In this document: positions 5,235-11,578 of the stretch, in pieces | Layout: the number at the start of each line of letters is the position of its first letter | Position numbering within the stretch: the stretch's first letter is position 1 | Assembly: GCA_964514235.1 (NCBI GenBank) | Contig: CAZEPV010000033.1 | Coordinates: forward strand, 1-11,578 | Reading direction: 5' to 3' | DNA: 11,578 nt | Source: JAAYRQ01 sp035647235 | GTDB taxonomy: Bacteria; Bacillota; Syntrophomonadia; Syntrophomonadales; Syntrophomonadaceae | The notes under the pieces: model-generated | The model's input: the letters and a program-made list of their open reading frames with translations, nothing else | Databases searched by the model: none | What the model was told of the DNA's origin: nothing | Made by a program: the position numbers and the translations under genes

Positions 5235-6041
5235 ATGAAGGAAGTGAGACAAATTTATAAAATCACCCCTATATATAATGGTTCCTTTTCCGTCCTCCTC
5301 GGCTATTCTTCCTCAGGCCAAGATGTAAGAAATATCCCTAGTTTCGTTTTTTTGCTTACGGGGGATGACGAGGAGAAAATCATTATTGATACTGGTTTTG
5401 CTACTGACTATATTCCCGACCTTAATTCTACTTATAATAGAAAGCCAGAAGAGGAATTAGCCAATGCTTTAATTGAACATAAAGTCTATCCAGATGAAAT
5501 AGAGACTGTCATATTGACCCATCTTCACTGGGATCATGCTGGGGGTATACCCCTATTTCCTAATGCTGAATTTATCCTGCAAACTCAGGAGTTATATAAT
5601 TTATTAGAAATAGACACTAAAGAAGAATGTTCCTATAATCCTGATCATTGGTTACCCAGTTTAGATAGCTTTGATTTAATAGATGGTGATAAACAGCTAA
5701 GACCAGGATTAAAAATCTTGCGTTCTGGTATACACTCTCCTGGCCACCAGATGGTAGAAGTTACTACTAATTCGGGAAAAATAGTTTTAGCTGGGGATGC
5801 CCCCTTTGTCTATGATGCCTTTTGGGAGGCTATCCCCGAAAAATATTGGCAAATGTTTCAGGAGACATCCCCCCAGTTCTTTTGGGATGAAAACGTTAGA
5901 CCTGCTATTCAGGCCAAACTAAAAGAAAGTAAAAAAGTTAAGCTTAACTACCCGCCCATTAATCTGGAAAAATTTAAAGAAGAAGCTGATATGTTTCTTT
6001 GCACACACAATCCAAAACTCAAAAAAATTAAAGAACTTTAA
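5235..6041 (+). CDS. metallo-beta-lactamase-fold hydrolase, AHL-lactonase-like
   Basis: The 268-aa product belongs to the metallo-beta-lactamase superfamily and is nearest in layout to the N-acyl homoserine lactonase-like group, many of which hydrolyse lactones or other esters of unknown identity. The complete two-metal site is visible: HLHWDH (His96, His98, Asp100, His101), His171 in SPGHQ, Asp188 in AGDAP and His258 in THNP. An early IIIDTGF strand (49-55) is also typical. There is no signal peptide, so it should be cytoplasmic. The start is uncertain: ATG 5235 has no ribosome site, and no other in-frame start occurs between it and an upstream TAG at 5187. A GAAGGAAG sequence lies just inside the gene and could serve a start a few codons later (ATT 5253). 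The substrate cannot be read from sequence, and no signal synthase or regulator is adjacent. Confidence 0.85.
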   Translation: MKEVRQIYKITPIYNGSFSVLLGYSSSGQDVRNIPSFVFLLTGDDEEKIIIDTGFATDYIPDLNSTYNRKPEEELANALIEHKVYPDEIETVILTHLHWDHAGGIPLFPNAEFILQTQELYNLLEIDTKEECSYNPDHWLPSLDSFDLIDGDKQLRPGLKILRSGIHSPGHQMVEVTTNSGKIVLAGDAPFVYDAFWEAIPEKYWQMFQETSPQFFWDENVRPAIQAKLKESKKVKLNYPPINLEKFKEEADMFLCTHNPKLKKIKEL

Positions 6042-6060
6042 AACCCAAAGTTCTTTTGAT
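6030..6060 (+). terminator. probable terminator overlapping the end of the hydrolase gene
   Basis: AAAGAACTTT (6030-6039) pairs with AAAGTTCTTT (6047-6056) around a 7-nt loop, followed by a short TTGATTT. The stem includes the last codons and the first base of the stop codon. It is AT-rich with a poor T-run, so it is probably weak. Confidence 0.5.
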
Positions 6061-6065
6061 TTAAG

Positions 6066-6094
6066 TTGAAATTTTTTAATTAAGGTTGTATAAT
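6066..6094 (+). promoter_or_regulatory. SigA-type promoter of tRNA-Leu
   Basis: TTGAAA (6066-6071), a 17-bp spacer and a perfect TATAAT (6089-6094), the same boxes as the tRNA promoter at 273-301. The predicted start near 6101 is about 12 bp before the tRNA. Confidence 0.85.
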
Positions 6095-6112
6095 TACTCT
6101 TGTACGAATTAA

Positions 6113-6197
6113 GCGGATGTGGCGGAATTGGCAGACGCACTAGACTTAGGATCTAGCGCCGCGAGGCGTGGGGGTTCGACTCCCTTCATCCGCACCA
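6113..6197 (+). tRNA. tRNA-Leu (anticodon TAG)
   Basis: An 85-nt class II tRNA. The acceptor GCGGATG pairs with CATCCGC, the anticodon stem is CTAGA/TCTAG around CTTAGGA (anticodon TAG, reading CUN codons), and a long variable arm (CGCCGCGAGGCG) follows. The T-loop is TTCGACT and CCA is encoded. It is a single-gene unit with its own promoter and terminator, and converges with hsdR, which ends 44 bp away. Confidence 0.97.
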
Positions 6198-6209
6198 TTG
6201 ATAATGACT

Positions 6210-6230
6210 AAGGGCTTCAAGCCCTTTTTT
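6210..6230 (+). terminator. rho-independent terminator after tRNA-Leu
   Basis: AAGGGCT (6210-6216) pairs with AGCCCTT (6220-6226) around a 3-nt loop, ending in a run of six T. On the opposite strand no T-run follows the hairpin, so it does not serve hsdR equally well. Confidence 0.9.
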
Positions 6231-6241
6231 GCTATTTATAA

Positions 6242-9200
6242 TTAATACTGCCTGCCCTCCGACCAGTGTTTGCATTGTTTTAGGACTATTTCTAAGGCTT
6301 CTTCCAAGCCTTCCGGTGGGTACTTGTATTTACGCAGTAGCCTTCTGACTATACTTCTCATTCTGGCCCGGCCTGATTCCTTGTATTGCCAGTCTATAGA
6401 TTCATTAGCCTTAAGCTCATTAGTAAGTTCCCTAGCCATTTCTATTAATACTTCATCTTCATAAAAATCCTTGACTGCTTTCGGTGAAATAATGGCATGG
6501 TAAAAGGAGGCTTCCTCCTGAGTTAAGCCGATTTCCTCCCCTAGTTTGTCGGCTCTTACGATATCCCGGGCCATTTCTAGAAGTTCATCAATTATTCTAT
6601 TCATTTCATTATCGTGATACTCTTGTATAAATTCATCCAAACTCGCAGCATTTTCTAGCTGGCTTTGGCGGTATTCCTCCATAATCCGTCTCATCCTCTG
6701 GGAAAACTCTTCGGCTTTTACTATATTAGTCCTAGCGTAAAGTCTTATTTCTTCCCTTAGGAGCTTATTCATAAGTTCTACAGCCAGGTTTTTCTGTTTC
6801 ATCTTAGCTATGCTATTTAAAAATTCTTCATCAAATAAAGAAAATTCTGTGTCTATATCGGAAAATAAGTTTATAACCCCTTCTGATCTGATACTATGTT
6901 GTAATAATTCTTCTATCTGCCGGTTTATTTCCTTTAATGACACTTGCCCACTTTGCCCTATCCGGTTAACCCCTATCCTAATGGCTTCGATAAAGGCCGC
7001 CTCCCTTTGTTCCTCTGGACTGCTGATAGATGAACATAGGCTATGGGCTTGTTTTAAGATATAAGATTCTTCTTTAAAAGACTTTTGTATTTCTTCACTA
7101 AAGCCATATATGTGATTTATTCCGGCAGTAATAAGATCTGACCTTTCCCTATCAGTAACACCTTCATCAAATATAGCTGAGTAAATCAAACCATATAAGA
7201 ATTCATTGCGGCATACCTCCAGTTTTTCTTGGAACTTGGGGTATATAAGCTCCCTTATATCTGGATTAGAGAAGTTCTTTCTATCCCTGACTGTAAATTC
7301 ACTCATGGCATCCTTTAAAGCCTTAGCTATACCAATATAATCAACAACTAGACCACCGGCCTTATCTTCATAGACCCTGTTAACCCGGGCTATGGCCTGC
7401 ATCAAGTTATGTTCCCTCATAGGCTTGTATATGTACATGGTAGCCAGACTGGGCACATCAAAACCAGTTAACCACATATCGACTACTATGGCTATTTTCA
7501 TGGGGTCATTATCGTCTTTGAACTTTTTAGCTAGTTCCTTTTTATAAGCATTATTACCTATAAGCCCTTTCCATTCTTCGGGATCGTTATTGCTTCCGGT
7601 CATAACCCCCTTAACCTTCTCTGTCCATTCAGGTCTTAATTCAAGCATTTTCTCGTGTATTTTAACGGCAATCTTCCTGTTATATGCTACTATCATAGCC
7701 TTACCAGTTAGTAGATGAGCCCTTTCCTTTTCATAATGATTTATTATATCTTTAACTAGCAAATCAAGGACTTCGTCTGATCCTAGTATAGTTTCCAATT
7801 TGCTAAGTTGCCTTTTGCTTTTAGTTATATCCTCTTCACTAGCCTGAAGTGCTAATTCCTCATACTTCTTATCAATTTCATTTAGTACACTATCATTCAA
7901 GCCTAAATTCATCACCCTATTTTCATAGTAAATAGGCTTAGTAGCCCCATCTTCTACGGCTTGGGTCATGTCATAAACATCTATATAATCTCCAAATACC
8001 TCCTGGGTATCCCTGTCCTTTTGGGAAATAGGTGTGCCGGTGAATCCTATGTAACTAGCATTAGGTAGAGAATCCCTGATGAGCCTAGCCATTCCTACCT
8101 GAATACTGCCACCCCTGGTCATTCTTTCACTAAGACCATATTGACTTCTGTGAGCTTCGTCTGTAATTACGATAATGTCATTCCTATCACTTAGATGGTT
8201 TTTGGATTCAGCGAATTTTTGCATGGTGGTAAAAAATATGCCATTGGCCTTTCTGCCTGCTAGAATATCCTTGAGGTGTTCCCTAGAACCAGCCTGCACA
8301 GGTGTCTGTCTTAGGAAATCTTGCACCCTAGAAAATTGCCCATAAAGCTGGTCATCCAAATCATTCCTATCAGTTATGATGACATAAGTGGGATTGTTTA
8401 AATACTTGTATAACAACTTAGCATAAAAAACCATAGATAAAGACTTACCCGAACCCTGGGTATGCCAAAAAACCCCGGCTCTGCCATCAGTTTCTACAGC
8501 CTTGGTAGTTGATTCTACCGCCTTTCTCACCGCATAATACTGGTGGTATTGAGCCAAAATCTTGATATCTTCGGGACTATTATTTTCAAATAAAATAAAA
8601 TTCTCGATAATATCTAGAATCCTGGATTTTTCCAACATTCCTTTAAACAAAACATCATAAGCTGCGAACCGGGTATCCTCATATGAACCATCTACCGTCT
8701 TCCACTCCTTGTACCATTCCTCATTAGCTGTTATGGTACCCGCCTTGGAGTAAGTGTGGTCGGAAATGATATTAAAAGCATTATAGACAAATAGTTCCGG
8801 TATATCCAGCTGATAATTCTTGATTTGCCTATAGGCGGAAGAAACATCCGCATTTTCGGCACTACCCGATTTTAACTCTATAACTACTAGGGGTAAACCA
8901 TTAATAAATACCACTATATCTGGCCTTCTGTTTTGGTCTACCCCGGCTACAGTCCATTGGTTTATAACTGTAAAAATATTATTATCTACATTATTATAAT
9001 CCAGCAAATAAACTATGGATGTTTTTTCTTCACCCTTATCCATATAGCTTACTTCCATACCATTTTGTAGCCAGTCTACAAATTGCCTATTCCTCTGCAC
9101 TAGGCTACCAATATCAATATTTTGCAAGTTAAATATAGCTGTATCTATCACATCCCAAGATAAATGGGGATTGACATTGGTCAGCCCTACATATAAATCC

Positions 9201-9322
9201 TCCATATACAAGGGATTCCTATGGGTCTCCCTTTCTATTTCATCAGCTGGAATATATCTATAGCCTAATTCTTGAATCACATCTAAAACTGAACCTTCAT
9301 AAACTGCTTCCGTAAAAGACAT
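6242..9322 (-). CDS. hsdR: type I restriction enzyme, R subunit (HsdR)
   Basis: HsdR is the motor and nuclease subunit: bound to M2S it translocates DNA with ATP and cuts far from the recognition site. The 1026-aa length is normal. The N-terminal nuclease core is intact (Asp135 in RRPD, Glu149 and Lys151 in IELK, Gln166-Tyr170 in QIKNY). The superfamily 2 helicase motor has Walker A HTQGSGKS (287-294), DEAH (388-391), FTGTP (427-431), a motif V-like DMWLTGFDVP (615-624) and motif VI QAIARVNR (642-649). A helical C-terminal part (about 690-1026) should bind the methylase core. AAAGGAGG lies about 6 nt before the ATG. It is the last gene of the operon, 18 bp after hsdS. I see no frameshift or missing catalytic residue, so it should be active. 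Confidence 0.97.
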   Translation of the reverse strand: MSFTEAVYEGSVLDVIQELGYRYIPADEIERETHRNPLYMEDLYVGLTNVNPHLSWDVIDTAIFNLQNIDIGSLVQRNRQFVDWLQNGMEVSYMDKGEEKTSIVYLLDYNNVDNNIFTVINQWTVAGVDQNRRPDIVVFINGLPLVVIELKSGSAENADVSSAYRQIKNYQLDIPELFVYNAFNIISDHTYSKAGTITANEEWYKEWKTVDGSYEDTRFAAYDVLFKGMLEKSRILDIIENFILFENNSPEDIKILAQYHQYYAVRKAVESTTKAVETDGRAGVFWHTQGSGKSLSMVFYAKLLYKYLNNPTYVIITDRNDLDDQLYGQFSRVQDFLRQTPVQAGSREHLKDILAGRKANGIFFTTMQKFAESKNHLSDRNDIIVITDEAHRSQYGLSERMTRGGSIQVGMARLIRDSLPNASYIGFTGTPISQKDRDTQEVFGDYIDVYDMTQAVEDGATKPIYYENRVMNLGLNDSVLNEIDKKYEELALQASEEDITKSKRQLSKLETILGSDEVLDLLVKDIINHYEKERAHLLTGKAMIVAYNRKIAVKIHEKMLELRPEWTEKVKGVMTGSNNDPEEWKGLIGNNAYKKELAKKFKDDNDPMKIAIVVDMWLTGFDVPSLATMYIYKPMREHNLMQAIARVNRVYEDKAGGLVVDYIGIAKALKDAMSEFTVRDRKNFSNPDIRELIYPKFQEKLEVCRNEFLYGLIYSAIFDEGVTDRERSDLITAGINHIYGFSEEIQKSFKEESYILKQAHSLCSSISSPEEQREAAFIEAIRIGVNRIGQSGQVSLKEINRQIEELLQHSIRSEGVINLFSDIDTEFSLFDEEFLNSIAKMKQKNLAVELMNKLLREEIRLYARTNIVKAEEFSQRMRRIMEEYRQSQLENAASLDEFIQEYHDNEMNRIIDELLEMARDIVRADKLGEEIGLTQEEASFYHAIISPKAVKDFYEDEVLIEMARELTNELKANESIDWQYKESGRARMRSIVRRLLRKYKYPPEGLEEALEIVLKQCKHWSEGRQY

Positions 9323-9340
9323 AGGCTCCTCCTTTCAGTT

Positions 9341-10588
9341 TTAGTCCAAGGGTATTCTAATTTCCCCACTCATCAGTTTGGGTAGTAAGGTGTCACGGAG
9401 TTGGGAGAGGGTTTGGTTTTGTTTACTTAATTTAGCCTTTTCATCTAGTATGCAGGCTAATAATTCCATGTTATTATAATGAATAGGTGTTGGAACTAGT
9501 ACCTTTGCTGCCGATAAATTTGTCCTTCTTATGTGTCCCATTGTAGTAGCTCTATCCCTGGCAATAGATATAAACCTGCCCAAATGAAATTTCGTCCAAT
9601 AATAATAAAACCACTTTCTGTATTTATCCGAAGTAACCTTAAATAAATGCTGATTTAGGATTGCCCTTCCTCCTACCCAAATATCAATTAGCAAAGTCCC
9701 CGACCATGAAAAAATCATATCATAATCATCGATATAAAATTTTTTATCAACATCTAACAAGCATCTATCGCTATCTGAATCAGTATATCCTTGTCTTAAT
9801 TCCCTAATTTTCACTGCTGGTAATGTTTCATCCACTATTTCTTCTGGTCTATACTTAGCAATTGCCACCCCGTTTAAAAAACTTGCTACCTCGTCCAATG
9901 ACTTCACTTCCCACCCCTTCGGAATCATGCCTAATTCCGATTCTTCCATTTCACCCCCACTAGATTTGTAGGGTTGGCCATTTTCATCGGGAAATTCAAA
10001 TTCTATAAACCAATGCTTGAATATATCCTGGGCTTGAGCTTCCAGATTGGCATTTATTTGCTTGTTTAATTCTATTTTATCGTCTAGAACCGATAGGGTG
10101 TCAGCTATGGCCTTTTGTTCTGGAAGGGGTGGGAGACGAACAAAAAGGGATGCAAGATTAGATATATATAAATTCCTTTGTACACTACCAACAGCTAATT
10201 CTTGTATCTCTGCATTTTTCCACAGCAATTGGTAAAATAGATATTTATGTTTTATGCTGCTTTTGTTTTTTATATTTATTGTTGCTCTGTTACCATACAT
10301 TTCATCTTTTAGTATTCCTAGTCTACCTATAGTACCAGATTTACTTATAACTATAGTGTCTTTGTCAAAACACGCTGCATTAGCACCTGCACTTTCCAAT
10401 CCTTTTATTGTCAGTTTTCTTTCAGTATCATACACATATGAATTATTTAAGTCGGAGGCTCGTAGCCATTTTATGTTCCCCCCAAAATATGCAGGGACTT
10501 TTTGGGAAGGATTGACATATCCCTCCTGAAATGTAGCCACTTCCCCCAATCTTACCTCCCGCCAGCCCGCAGGCAATTTATATGTCAT
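9341..10588 (-). CDS. hsdS: type I restriction-modification specificity subunit (HsdS)
   Basis: HsdS sets the DNA target of the complex: each of two target recognition domains reads one half of a split site. The 415-aa product has the standard layout: first recognition domain (about 5-152), central conserved region with PPLPEQKAIADTLSVLDDKI (153-172) and a helix through about 195, second recognition domain (about 223-368, opening IPKGWEVKSLDEVA), and a C-terminal helix ending LRDTLLPKLMSGEI. The two domains differ clearly, so the site should be asymmetric; its bases cannot be predicted by eye. The PLPEQ-type motif is absent before the second helix, replaced by VPTPIHYNNMELL, a common kind of drift. 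The start overlaps the end of hsdM by 11 bp and has only a weak AGGTGA ribosome site inside hsdM, which implies coupled translation and fixed M:S balance. Confidence 0.95.
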   Translation of the reverse strand: MTYKLPAGWREVRLGEVATFQEGYVNPSQKVPAYFGGNIKWLRASDLNNSYVYDTERKLTIKGLESAGANAACFDKDTIVISKSGTIGRLGILKDEMYGNRATINIKNKSSIKHKYLFYQLLWKNAEIQELAVGSVQRNLYISNLASLFVRLPPLPEQKAIADTLSVLDDKIELNKQINANLEAQAQDIFKHWFIEFEFPDENGQPYKSSGGEMEESELGMIPKGWEVKSLDEVASFLNGVAIAKYRPEEIVDETLPAVKIRELRQGYTDSDSDRCLLDVDKKFYIDDYDMIFSWSGTLLIDIWVGGRAILNQHLFKVTSDKYRKWFYYYWTKFHLGRFISIARDRATTMGHIRRTNLSAAKVLVPTPIHYNNMELLACILDEKAKLSKQNQTLSQLRDTLLPKLMSGEIRIPLD

Positions 10589-11578
10589 AACCTATCACCT
10601 GCAGTCTCTCCCTTATTTCATCTTCCAACTTGTGACTTTTAGCGAATAGGCCAGATAATTCTGAGGTTAATTCCTCCATTTTTTCCGCAAAAGGTATGCC
10701 ATCATCTTCCTCTTCCTCTATACCCACATACCGACCCGGGGTTAATATGTAATCGTGCTTTTCTATTTCTTCCATACTTGCTTCTGCACAGAAACCTTGT
10801 ACTTCCTCTAGTTTCCCCTGGACAAAATCTTTATAGCTAGCAGCTATTCTCCCTATTTCTTCTTCCTTTAAATCCCTATGGGCCCTAGTTACCATAACTC
10901 CCATATTCCTAGCATCTATGAAAAGGGTTTTACCCTTTTGCTTTTTATCCCGGTTTAATATCCAAAGGGATACTGGGATTCCAGTCGAATAGAATAACTG
11001 GGTCGGCATGGCTACTATACATTCGACCAAATCATCCTCTATGATATTTTTTCTTATTTCCCCTTCATTGCCAGTTTGTGTAGAAAGAGAACCATTAGCT
11101 AAGACCATGCCTATTTTCCCTCTAGGTGAAAGGTGGTAAATCATATGCTGTAACCAAGCAAAATTGGCATTCCCTTCCGGGGGAGTCCCATATCTCCAGC
11201 GTTTATCCTCCTGGAGCTTGTCCCCACCCCAGCCCGACATATTGAAGGGAGGATTAGCCATAACAAAATCAGCCCTCAATGTAGGGTGCTGGTCATTAAA
11301 AAAGGTATCCGCAAAGGTTTCACCTAAGTCAGCTTCTATGCCCCTAATAGCTAAATTCATTTGGGCCAGTTTCCAAGTAGTGGGGTTAGCCTCTTGGCCA
11401 AAAACTGATAAGTCTCTGATATTACCATGGTGGTTCTCCACGAATTTGGCTGATTGAACAAACATACCCCCAGCACCACAGGCTGGGTCATACACTCTAC
11501 CATTGTAAGGTTCTAGGATTTCTACTAGGGTCCTGACAATACTAGAGGGGGTGTAGAATTCTCCGGCTCTGCGACCTT
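10578..11578 (-). CDS. hsdM: type I restriction-modification methyltransferase subunit (HsdM), N-terminus outside window
   Basis: HsdM transfers a methyl group from S-adenosylmethionine to adenine N6 and, with HsdS, protects host DNA. The frame is open to the right edge and gives 332 visible residues; full proteins are usually about 480-550, so the N-terminal helical region is missing here. The visible part opens with GRRAGEFYTPSSIV, a segment typical of HsdM just before motif I. Motif I is DPACGAGGM (more often GSGG) and the catalytic motif IV is NPPF, followed by the type I-like NMSGWGGDKL. A GTG at 11495 is not the true start, because conserved HsdM sequence continues in frame upstream of it. 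The last bases overlap hsdS. The operon promoter must lie beyond the window. Confidence 0.96.
   Translation of the reverse strand, partial: GRRAGEFYTPSSIVRTLVEILEPYNGRVYDPACGAGGMFVQSAKFVENHHGNIRDLSVFGQEANPTTWKLAQMNLAIRGIEADLGETFADTFFNDQHPTLRADFVMANPPFNMSGWGGDKLQEDKRWRYGTPPEGNANFAWLQHMIYHLSPRGKIGMVLANGSLSTQTGNEGEIRKNIIEDDLVECIVAMPTQLFYSTGIPVSLWILNRDKKQKGKTLFIDARNMGVMVTRAHRDLKEEEIGRIAASYKDFVQGKLEEVQGFCAEASMEEIEKHDYILTPGRYVGIEEEEDDGIPFAEKMEELTSELSGLFAKSHKLEDEIRERLQVIGYDI

Noticed and set aside
6210..6230. The tRNA-Leu hairpin as terminator of hsdR
   Set aside because: On the minus strand the hairpin is followed by mixed sequence, not T; the end of the hsd transcript is therefore not defined here.
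11493..11495. GTG at 11495 as the start of hsdM
   Set aside because: The frame stays open to the window edge and encodes typical HsdM sequence (GRRAGEFYTP...) upstream, so it is an internal valine codon.

Overview
The window looks like chromosomal DNA of a low-GC, endospore-forming Bacillota, more likely an anaerobic Clostridia-type lineage than a Bacillus. The signs are AT-rich spacers, strong AGGAGG ribosome sites, SigA-type promoters, encoded CCA on every complete tRNA gene, and a sigma-K-like promoter in front of a cysteine-rich protein. No gene here fixes the genus.

Layout. (1) 1-301: a minus-strand tRNA operon, Gly(TCC)-Arg(TCT)-His(GTG), with a near-consensus promoter; tRNA-His runs off the left edge. 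(2) 416-1141: a plus-strand CcdA-type thiol-disulfide transporter. (3) 1150-1297: a complete small unit of promoter, tRNA-Pro(TGG) and terminator. (4) 1423-2140: a DNRLRE-domain protein with 15 cysteines and a sigma-K-like promoter, ending at a hairpin shared with the facing operon. (5) 2152-4408: minus-strand operon of an NfeD-type membrane serine protease followed by a slipin/stomatin, with a promoter region dense in symmetric DNA. (6) 4428-5087: a membrane-anchored NERD-domain protein, divergent from (7) 5219-6060, a metallo-beta-lactamase-fold hydrolase that may be leaderless. (8) 6066-6230: a second complete tRNA unit, tRNA-Leu(TAG). (9) 6242-11578: a type I restriction-modification operon transcribed leftward as hsdM-hsdS-hsdR, with hsdM cut by the right edge.

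How the parts work together. NfeD and slipin form the classic protease-stomatin membrane pair. The three Hsd proteins form one DNA-defence complex (M2S modifies; R2M2S also translocates and cuts). The other genes stand alone and share no obvious pathway. All three tRNA units are set between protein-coding blocks.

No clearly new multi-gene system was found. The best leads are the probable spore-surface protein (1423-2095), the unusually symmetric control region of the NfeD-slipin operon (4347-4432), and the odd start of the hydrolase gene (5219-5260).
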